A stretch of DNA of 6,473 nt, taken from positions 1-6,473 of the forward strand of contig JAENVU010000208.1 of assembly GCA_016650415.1 (NCBI GenBank), in the 5' to 3' direction. The stretch is from Acidimicrobiia bacterium (GTDB lineage Bacteria > Actinomycetota > Acidimicrobiia > IMCC26256 > JAENVU01). Within the stretch, counting starts at the first letter, position 1. Each line of letters starts with the position of its first letter. Positions 1 to 5,029 of this stretch are shown piece by piece. The position numbers were made by a program, and so were the translations under genes. The notes under the pieces are model-generated. The model was not told the DNA's origin. It saw only the letters and a program-made list of their open reading frames with translations, and searched no databases.

Positions 1-54
1 CTCCTCACCGGCGCGCGCCGCGAGGAGCAGCTCGGCGAACGCCTCGGGCTCCAT
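1..54 (-). CDS. 5' end of a truncated gene, possibly a sigma-70 family factor
   Basis: Only the first 18 codons lie in the window, reading MEPEAFAELLLAARAGEE before the left edge. The start is the ATG at 54-52. An in-frame TGA at 63-61 lies three codons upstream with no other start between, so the reading frame cannot begin earlier. Only a weak GAAG precedes the ATG. The acidic N-terminus followed by 'FAELLLAARAGEE' looks like the opening of sigma-70 region 2 in ECF or related sigma factors, where a helix of the type 'LLxRARAGDExAF' is common. That resemblance rests on 18 residues and is only a suggestion. The gene follows thpR on the same strand after 47 bases, so it may be the next gene of the same operon or have its own promoter. 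In related genomes a regulator and recA often lie in this direction. Confidence 0.5.
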   Translation of the reverse strand, partial: MEPEAFAELLLAARAGEE

Positions 55-69
55 GGCGCTTCATCGACC

Positions 70-98
70 ATTCGGGAATCGATCTCAAGGCCCCGAAT
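70..98 (-). other. Small stem-loop between thpR and the next gene
   Basis: ATTCGGG (70-76) and CCCGAAT (92-98) form a perfect 7-bp inverted repeat with a 15-base loop, just after the thpR stop and 15 bases before the next start codon. There is no T-tract on either side, so it is not a classic intrinsic terminator. It could be an attenuator, an mRNA processing or stability hairpin, or a chance palindrome in GC-rich DNA. Confidence 0.3.
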
Positions 99-101
99 CC
101 G

Positions 102-650
102 TCAGGTCAACGTGAAACCGGCGATGCGGCGGTAGGTCGACCCGCCACGGCCCGGCTCGCTCTCCAACAGCACCACTTCGTCGACGGTCCACGGGGAGCC
201 GACACCCACATCGGCCAACGCGTCGACCTCGTCGACGATCTTGGACGCGTTCTTCAACCGGGCCAACGTGAGGTGCGGCACGAACGGCGCGAGATCGCGT
301 GGCCGGATGAACTCGCCTGCGGCCTCGGCCACGGCCCGATGCACCGCCCGGAGCGGGTCACCGTCCGCGACCCCGAGCCAGAACACCACGGCTCGTCGCG
401 CCGACGGGAACCCGCCCGCACCGCGGACCTGCACCGTCGGCGCCGCGACCGAATCGAGCGCGCCCGCGAGCGTCCCCACCAACGCATCGTCGTCGGCGAC
501 TTTGCCGAAGTACTGGACGGTCAGGTGCCATTGATCACGGCGCGTCCATTGGAGCTTCGAACGGCCGGTCCGATCGAACAGTCCGTCGATGGCATCGAGG
601 ACTTCCGCCGGTGGGACGACCGCGAGGAACGCGCGCTTCAGCGCGCTCAT
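102..650 (-). CDS. thpR: RNA 2',3'-cyclic phosphodiesterase (2'-5' RNA ligase family)
   Basis: The 182-residue product is a member of the 2H phosphoesterase superfamily, of the usual length for ThpR/LigT (about 180). Both catalytic signatures are visible: H42-L-T44 in 'WHLTVQYFGKV' and H126-L-T128 in 'FVPHLTLAR'. In this family the two histidines hydrolyse RNA 2',3'-cyclic phosphates to 2'-phosphates. Some members also join tRNA half-molecules through 2'-5' linkages in vitro, and the physiological substrate is generally unclear. The N-terminus 'MSALKRAFLAVVPP' matches the first beta strand of the fold, which supports the ATG at 650. The frame stays open upstream inside cinA, but that stretch is arginine-rich antiparallel-frame noise. 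The ATG overlaps the cinA stop as ATGA, and no good ribosome binding site precedes it, so translation probably depends on coupling to cinA. It is likely cytoplasmic. Confidence 0.9.
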   Translation of the reverse strand: MSALKRAFLAVVPPAEVLDAIDGLFDRTGRSKLQWTRRDQWHLTVQYFGKVADDDALVGTLAGALDSVAAPTVQVRGAGGFPSARRAVVFWLGVADGDPLRAVHRAVAEAAGEFIRPRDLAPFVPHLTLARLKNASKIVDEVDALADVGVGSPWTVDEVVLLESEPGRGGSTYRRIAGFTLT

Positions 651-1882
651 CCGTCGAGCGACTCGAGGCGTTGACGCAGACCGTTGAGCAGCGAGATCGC
701 CGCGAACTGTCGCACGCGTTCGCGATCTCCGGGCAGGCGCGTCGCGAACGATTCCGGCTCTCGCCCCGGCAACGCGATTGCGAAGCACACGGTGCCCACG
801 GGTTGACCCTCTTGCTCGTCGGGGCCGGCGACCCCGGTGGCGGCAATACCCACGTCGGCGCCGAGCACCCGCTGCGCGCCCACCGCCATCTGCCGCGCGC
901 ACTCCTCGCTGATCACCTGCTCCGCGGTCACCCCGAGCACCGACCGCTTCACGTCGGTCGCGTACGACGCGATCGAGCCCCGGAACGTCGCACTCGCACC
1001 CGGCACCGCGCCGATGCGCGAACCGATCAGCCCGGCGGTCAAGGACTCCGCGACCCCCAGGGTCCAGCCCCGCTCCCGACACGCCGCGAGCGCCGCATGC
1101 TCGATCGTCTCGTCGTCGGTGCCGAAGACCAGCGGGCCGAGAATCGCACGGAGTTCAGCTTCCTCGGCTTCGATCAACGCCCGGGCGTCGGCCTCGGTCG
1201 CGGCCTTCGCGGTGAGGCGCACGACCAAACCTTCGATGCCCCGGGCGAGGAACGCGATCGTCGGGTTGGTCTGCGCGTCGACGCGGTGGGCGATCATCTC
1301 GGCGAGACCCGATTCGGACTGGCCCCACGTCTTGAGCGAAACGCTCACGATCGCCGACTGTTCACCCGAGCGCGCCAACAGATCCGGGAGCACCTGCTCC
1401 GTGACCATCCGGTGCATCTCGTAGGGCACGCCCGGCACCGCGTAGACCACCGAGTCGCCGATCGGCGCGCGCACGCCCGGGGCGGTCCCGATCGGGTTGG
1501 GGATCGCCTCCGCGCCGACGGGGATCTCCGCCTGACGCAGGTTGTTCAGCGGCATGTCGCGGGCCCGCGCTCCGAACATCGCGCTGATCTGCTCGACGAG
1601 TTCCTCCCGCCGTTCCAACTCGACGCCCATCACCCCGGCGATCGCCTCGCGGGTCACGTCGTCCTGGGTCGGGCCGAGCCCGCCACAGACGATGACCGAA
1701 TCCGCCTTCTCCAACATCTCCGTGAGCGCGGCGATCATCCGGGGAAGGTTGTCGCCGATCTTGCGGTGCTCCATGGTGTCGATCCCGGCCATGGCCAGGT
1801 GCTCGCCGATCCAGCTCGAGTTGGTATCGACGATCTGGCCGAGGAGCAGCTCGGTGCCGATCGCCAGCACGTCACATCTCAC
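647..1882 (-). CDS. cinA: CinA: COG1058 domain fused to NMN-deamidase-type domain
   Basis: The 411-residue, full-length CinA has two domains. Residues 1 to about 170 form the MoCF-like COG1058 domain, with 'IGTELLLGQIVDTNS' at 8-22 and 'GGLGPTQDD' at 67-75. A middle linker domain spans about 175-250. Residues 255-411 form the PncC-type domain, with 'AESLTAG' at 278-284 around the likely nucleophilic serine S280, 'SYATDVK' at 306-312, 'TGVAGP' at 349-354 and 'PVGTVCFAI' at 361-369. In characterised family members the C-terminal domain deamidates nicotinamide mononucleotide to nicotinate mononucleotide for NAD salvage, and the N-terminal domain has shown ADP-ribose pyrophosphatase activity. CinA has also been linked to tolerance of NAD-adduct-forming drugs in Mycobacterium tuberculosis. 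The GTG at 1882 is chosen because it begins 'RCDVLAIGTELL', has AGGAGG 7 bases upstream, and overlaps the pgsA stop as GTGA. The open frame upstream of it is a shadow of pgsA. It is third in the rimO-pgsA-cinA-thpR operon. Confidence 0.95.
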   Translation of the reverse strand: MRCDVLAIGTELLLGQIVDTNSSWIGEHLAMAGIDTMEHRKIGDNLPRMIAALTEMLEKADSVIVCGGLGPTQDDVTREAIAGVMGVELERREELVEQISAMFGARARDMPLNNLRQAEIPVGAEAIPNPIGTAPGVRAPIGDSVVYAVPGVPYEMHRMVTEQVLPDLLARSGEQSAIVSVSLKTWGQSESGLAEMIAHRVDAQTNPTIAFLARGIEGLVVRLTAKAATEADARALIEAEEAELRAILGPLVFGTDDETIEHAALAACRERGWTLGVAESLTAGLIGSRIGAVPGASATFRGSIASYATDVKRSVLGVTAEQVISEECARQMAVGAQRVLGADVGIAATGVAGPDEQEGQPVGTVCFAIALPGREPESFATRLPGDRERVRQFAAISLLNGLRQRLESLDG

Positions 1883-2445
1883 GCCTTGCCCTCCTGATAC
1901 CCACGCCGGACGATGTCGACCCCCGAGACGATCGTGAGCGCGACCGTCACCCACAGCAACGACACGATCAGCCACTCGATGTCGGCGGTAACCGGCCAGA
2001 CGTAGCCGCCGACGGTCAGCATCTGCAAAAACGCCTTGTACTTGCCGAGCTTCGCGGCGGGGAGGGAGATGCCCTTCTTGCCCGCGACGATGCGATACAC
2101 CGAGATCCAGATCTCGCGCGCCGCCATGATCGCGACCGGCACCCACCAGACGTCGCCGCGCCAGACCAGCGCCAGGAATCCGCCGAGTGTGAGCACCTTG
2201 TCGGCGATCGGGTCGAGAAAGGCACCCGAACGAGTCGTGCCGTCGCGTCGGGCGAGCCACCCGTCAACACTGTCGGTGATGCAGAGGAAGAACCAGAGGC
2301 TCCACGTGAGCCAGGTGGACCCGTCGCGTTGGATCAGCAACAGCGTCGGGATCGCGAGCAAGAGCCGACCCAGGGTGATGAAGTTGGCCGGCGTGGCCAG
2401 CGCACCGGGTCCGAAGCGCTTCATCGACTGCATCGGCGACGTCAC
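1879..2445 (-). CDS. pgsA: CDP-alcohol phosphatidyltransferase, probably phosphatidylglycerophosphate synthase
   Basis: The 188-residue integral membrane enzyme carries the CDP-alcohol phosphatidyltransferase signature: D58-x2-D61-G62-x2-A65-R66, then G74-x3-D78-x3-D82. These aspartates bind the divalent metal and the CDP-diacylglycerol. The likely reaction is CDP-diacylglycerol plus glycerol 3-phosphate to phosphatidylglycerol phosphate, the entry to phosphatidylglycerol and cardiolipin. Hydrophobic stretches near 22-39, 45-57, 84-107 and 158-176 fit several transmembrane helices. The spacing between AR and G74 is seven residues, one fewer than in the textbook motif. Actinobacteria hold several related paralogues (PgsA, cardiolipin synthase, PI-phosphate synthase). 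The neighbourhood with rimO, cinA and ftsK favours PgsA but does not prove it. The start is the GTG at 2445, which overlaps the rimO stop as GTGA. ATG codons at residues 5 and 8 are alternatives. A GGGGG run about 12 bases upstream of the GTG is the only ribosome-binding-like sequence. Confidence 0.88.
   Translation of the reverse strand: MTSPMQSMKRFGPGALATPANFITLGRLLLAIPTLLLIQRDGSTWLTWSLWFFLCITDSVDGWLARRDGTTRSGAFLDPIADKVLTLGGFLALVWRGDVWWVPVAIMAAREIWISVYRIVAGKKGISLPAAKLGKYKAFLQMLTVGGYVWPVTADIEWLIVSLLWVTVALTIVSGVDIVRRGYQEGKA
1889..1895 (-). promoter_or_regulatory. Ribosome binding site of cinA
   Basis: AGGAGGG on the minus strand lies inside the last codons of pgsA, 7 bases before the GTG at 1882 when measured from the GGAGG core. 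It is the only strong Shine-Dalgarno sequence among the internal operon junctions. It decides the GTG start of cinA over the long upstream open frame. Confidence 0.75.
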
Positions 2446-3755
2446 GCGGCGGGCACCCCCGCGAGGACGGGTACGCCGATGAGGTCGGGGCCGATCGCGT
2501 CGGTGACGTCGACCGCGATCCGAGCGCCGGGGCGACCGTTCGCGCCGGGCACCTGGATGACACCGTCTATCTCGGGTGCCTCACGGTGACTGCGACCGAC
2601 GAGGGTCGACCCGTCGACCGAGTCGACGATCACATCGAGGCGCGCACCGATCAGAGAGTCCCGGGCCGCTCGGGTGATCGGTTCCTGCACCTCACCACAC
2701 TCGCGCAGCCGCTCCTCGGCCACTGCGGACGCCACGACCCCGTCGAGATGCACGGCGGCGGTGCCGTCTTCGGGCGAGAACGGGAAGAACCCGGCCCAGT
2801 CGAGGCGCGCGGTGTCCAGGAACCGCAGCAGCTGATCGTGGTCGTCTTCGGTTTCACCGGGAAATCCGACGATGAACGACGATCGGAACACCGCGTCCGG
2901 CTCCGCGGCGCGGATCCCGTCGATCATTTCCAAGAAACGGTCACCACTCCCCCAGCGCTTCATGCGTCGAAGCAAGGGAGCCGACGCGTGCTGCAGGGAC
3001 AGGTCGAAATAGGGAACGACGGTCGGGAGTTCCAGCATGGTCGAGACCAGCGGGTCCTTGACCTCGCTCGGGTACAGGTACAGCAGCCGGATCCGGGTGA
3101 GGCCGCGATCGCTCAACCGGTCGAGCCGACGCAACAACGGCGCGAGCGATCCGGGTTCGCCGATGTCGCGGCCGTACCAGGCGAGGTCCTGCGCGACGAG
3201 CACGATCTCGACGACCCCGCCATCGACCAGCCCCGCGACCTCGGCCTCGATCGACTCGATCGTGCGAGACCGCTGCGCGCCCCGAAACGAAGGGATGGCG
3301 CAGAAGGCACACGCGCGGTCGCAACCCTCCGCGACCTTGACGTAGGCCCACGGCGCTTGGGTGGCGGGCCGCGGCAACTCCAAGAGATCACGAACGCCCG
3401 TGGGCTTGCGACCACGGAGGACGACGTCGACCAGCGCCCCTTCGTCGGCGAATCCGACGACCGCGTCGGCCTCGGGAAGTGCGGCCGCGAGCTCGTCGCC
3501 GTAACGCTCGGCCATGCAACCCGTCACGACCAGTCGGGCACCCTGCTTGCGCGTCTCCGAAAGTGCGAGGGTGACCTCGATCGATTCCTGCCGGGCCGCG
3601 TCGATGAACGCGCACGTATTGACGACGACCAGATCCGCATCCTCGGCCCGATCGGCGGGTTCCAACCCGTCGGCAAGGAGACTGGCGACGACCTTGTCCG
3701 AGTCGACCGCATTTTTGGGACAGCCGAGCGTCTCGACGTAGAAGCGTTCGACCAC
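2442..3755 (-). CDS. rimO: Ribosomal protein uS12 methylthiotransferase RimO
   Basis: The 437-residue radical-SAM enzyme is of the usual RimO length. The N-terminal methylthiotransferase domain supplies C12, C48 and C80 for one 4Fe-4S cluster ('ETLGCPKNAVDSD', 'VVNTCAF', 'VTGCMAERYG'). The radical-SAM motif C145-x3-C149-x2-C152 ('GCDRACAFC') supplies the second cluster. 'YLYPSEV' (226-232), 'LQHAS' (254-258) and 'FIVGFPGETE' (294-303) are conserved in the core. A TRAM domain covers about 368-432 and includes 'EAPEIDG' (392-398), a RimO-type feature that helps separate it from the tRNA enzyme MiaB. RimO adds a methylthio group to the universally conserved aspartate of uS12 (Asp88 in E. coli) on the ribosome. 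The GTG at 3755 is the only start that keeps the first strand, because an in-frame TAG lies four codons upstream. It heads the operon with pgsA, cinA and thpR. Confidence 0.95.
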   Translation of the reverse strand: MVERFYVETLGCPKNAVDSDKVVASLLADGLEPADRAEDADLVVVNTCAFIDAARQESIEVTLALSETRKQGARLVVTGCMAERYGDELAAALPEADAVVGFADEGALVDVVLRGRKPTGVRDLLELPRPATQAPWAYVKVAEGCDRACAFCAIPSFRGAQRSRTIESIEAEVAGLVDGGVVEIVLVAQDLAWYGRDIGEPGSLAPLLRRLDRLSDRGLTRIRLLYLYPSEVKDPLVSTMLELPTVVPYFDLSLQHASAPLLRRMKRWGSGDRFLEMIDGIRAAEPDAVFRSSFIVGFPGETEDDHDQLLRFLDTARLDWAGFFPFSPEDGTAAVHLDGVVASAVAEERLRECGEVQEPITRAARDSLIGARLDVIVDSVDGSTLVGRSHREAPEIDGVIQVPGANGRPGARIAVDVTDAIGPDLIGVPVLAGVPAA

Positions 3756-3761
3756 CTCCGG

Positions 3762-3767
3762 ATCCTA
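3762..3767 (-). promoter_or_regulatory. Putative -10 box of a leaderless promoter for rimO
   Basis: TAGGAT on the minus strand matches the actinobacterial -10 consensus TANNNT. It ends exactly 6 bases before the GTG start of rimO, so a transcript would begin at or next to the start codon. No convincing -35 box is present. The GGAG next to the GTG has no spacer and cannot serve as a normal ribosome binding site. The competing reading is that AGGA within this same box is a Shine-Dalgarno sequence with a 7-base spacer to the GTG. Confidence 0.5.
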
Positions 3768-3783
3768 CCGGGAGCGTTGTCCC

Positions 3784-3789
3784 TACACT
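3784..3789 (+). promoter_or_regulatory. Putative -10 box of a leaderless promoter for the serine hydrolase
   Basis: TACACT matches TANNNT and ends 7 bases before the ATG at 3797. No purine-rich ribosome binding sequence lies between them ('ccgctag' precedes the ATG). This geometry is typical of actinobacterial leaderless mRNAs that start at the A of the ATG. No clear -35 box is seen. Confidence 0.5.
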
Positions 3790-3796
3790 CCGCTAG

Positions 3797-4957
3797 ATGG
3801 ATGTGACCATCGGCGGTGCGGTCGAGCCGGGCTGGGAATCCGTCGCCGACGCGTTCCGAATCAACTTCGATCACGGCGAGATCGGTGCGGCCTGCTGCGT
3901 GTATCGCGACGGTGTGCCCGTGGTGGATCTCGTCGGCGGCATCGCGGATCCCGAGACCGGCCGGACGTGGGATCACGCCACGCTCGCCCCGGTGTTCTCC
4001 ACCACCAAGGGCGCCACCGCAGTGTGTGCCAACCTCCTGATCGAACGCGGCGAGCTCGATCCCGACGCCCCGGTCGCCCGGTACTGGCCGGAGTTCGCGG
4101 CGAACGGCAAGGCCGGGGTGCTCGTGCGGCACGTGCTGTCGCATACCGCGGGGCTGCCGGTGGTCGACGGGGACTTCACCCTGGCCGAAGCGTTGGCGTG
4201 GGATCCGGTCGTCGCGCAACTCGCCCGCCAAACGCCGCGCTGGGAACCCGGCACTGCCGTGGGCTACCACTTGAAGACTTTCGGCTGGTTGACCGGCGAG
4301 ATCGTCCGCCGCATCACCGGGCGGACACTCGGCAGGTTCTTCAACGACGAGATCGCCGGCCCGCTCGGGCTCGACTGGTGGATCGGACTTCCCGAAGCGC
4401 TCGAACCCCGCGTGGCCCGCATCGTTCCACCGATCACGCCGATCGACCCCGAGATCCGCGAGCTGATGGACGCGGTGATGGCTCCGGGGACTCTGATAGG
4501 CGACGCGATCACCGGCCCGTCCGGTCTCTTCCGCTACGACGACATGTGGAACACGCGCGCGCTGCACGCATGCGAACTGCCGTCCTCGAACGGCATCGCG
4601 TCCGCTCCCGCCGTCGCCCGGATGTACGCCGCGACCATCGGACGCGTCGACGGCACGCGCATCCTCACGGCCGACGCCGTCGAGCGCGCCACGCAGACCT
4701 TCAGCGACGGCACTGACCGCGTCCTCGGCGCGCCGATGCGCTACGGACTCGGCTTCTCGCTGTACCCCACGTTGAACGTCAACGCCGGGCCCGGTGCGTT
4801 CGGTCACTCGGGCGCGGGCGGTTCACTGGGTTTCGCCGACGCCGACCACGGCATCGGGTTCGGGTACGTGATGAACCAGATGAAGGTCGGGCTGAGCGTC
4901 GACCGCCGACCCGCCAATCTCGTGCGGGCCGTCTACGACTGCCTGGAACGCGCGTAG
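3797..4957 (+). CDS. Beta-lactamase-fold serine hydrolase (class C / EstB-like, COG1680)
   Basis: The 386-residue protein belongs to the beta-lactamase-related serine hydrolases. The SxxK motif S68-T-T-K71 ('VFSTTKGA') provides the nucleophile and its lysine base. Y157 in 'GYHLKTFGWL' stands where the Tyr of YxN/YSL lies. 'LSHTAGLP' (114-121) is a family hallmark, and 'GHSGAGG' (336-342) replaces the KTG element, as in esterases and peptidases of the group. These features point to an esterase, amidase or D-amino-acid peptidase type activity rather than a true antibiotic-degrading lactamase. The substrate cannot be read from sequence. There is no signal peptide or membrane segment, so it should be cytoplasmic. 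The start is fixed by an in-frame TAG at 3794-3796 directly before the ATG. It is the only plus-strand gene here, divergent from rimO (41 bases) and convergent with ftsK. Base composition looks similar to that of its neighbours. Confidence 0.9.
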   Translation: MDVTIGGAVEPGWESVADAFRINFDHGEIGAACCVYRDGVPVVDLVGGIADPETGRTWDHATLAPVFSTTKGATAVCANLLIERGELDPDAPVARYWPEFAANGKAGVLVRHVLSHTAGLPVVDGDFTLAEALAWDPVVAQLARQTPRWEPGTAVGYHLKTFGWLTGEIVRRITGRTLGRFFNDEIAGPLGLDWWIGLPEALEPRVARIVPPITPIDPEIRELMDAVMAPGTLIGDAITGPSGLFRYDDMWNTRALHACELPSSNGIASAPAVARMYAATIGRVDGTRILTADAVERATQTFSDGTDRVLGAPMRYGLGFSLYPTLNVNAGPGAFGHSGAGGSLGFADADHGIGFGYVMNQMKVGLSVDRRPANLVRAVYDCLERA

Positions 4958-4969
4958 CCACCCGACACG

Positions 4970-5020
4970 CAGCGTTTGGCGTCCTATGCGCCGCAGCCGC
5001 CCATCATCCGCCAAACGCTG
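4970..5020. terminator. Perfect 12-bp inverted repeat, candidate bidirectional terminator
   Basis: CAGCGTTTGGCG (4970-4981) is exactly complementary to CGCCAAACGCTG (5009-5020), with a 27-base loop. It lies 12 bases after the hydrolase stop and 9 bases before the ftsK stop. This is the right place for a shared terminator of the two convergent genes. Neither side has a T-tract, so it would be a tract-less hairpin of the kind often proposed in high-GC actinobacteria. A protein-binding palindrome or a dispersed repeat unit are alternatives. Confidence 0.6.
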
Positions 5021-5029
5021 GGTTCGGGG

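Noticed and set aside
20..35. A 15-base match (CGAGGAGCAGCTCGG) shared with about 1839-1854, as a possible repeat
   Set aside because: Both copies encode the same short peptide ELLL in unrelated proteins with the same preferred codons, so it is a coding coincidence.
651..1082. N-terminal extension of thpR to an upstream ATG at 1082
   Set aside because: The added residues are an Arg/Gly-rich shadow of cinA. The conserved fold begins at the ATG at 650, which forms an ATGA overlap with cinA.
611..1897. Long plus-strand open frame opposite cinA
   Set aside because: It is antisense to a clearly identified CinA, its translation is rich in Arg, His and Asp with no recognisable motif, and long antisense frames are expected in high-GC DNA.
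1883..2260. N-terminal extension of cinA to an upstream start at 2260
   Set aside because: The extension is a shifted-frame reading of pgsA. The GTG at 1882 has a well-placed AGGAGG and matches the family N-terminus.
2586..3806. Long plus-strand open frame opposite rimO
   Set aside because: It is a mirror of the RimO coding sequence with low-complexity charged composition, and it runs over the divergent promoter region and the hydrolase start.
3524..4807. Long minus-strand open frame spanning the hydrolase and the rimO 5' end
   Set aside because: It is antisense to the hydrolase and then out of frame with rimO. The two well-supported genes explain the same DNA, and its translation has no family signature.
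3797..4957. True class C beta-lactamase (antibiotic resistance gene)
   Set aside because: There is no signal peptide, the KTG element is replaced by GHSGAGG, and the overall pattern fits EstB-like esterases or peptidases, so a resistance call is not supported.
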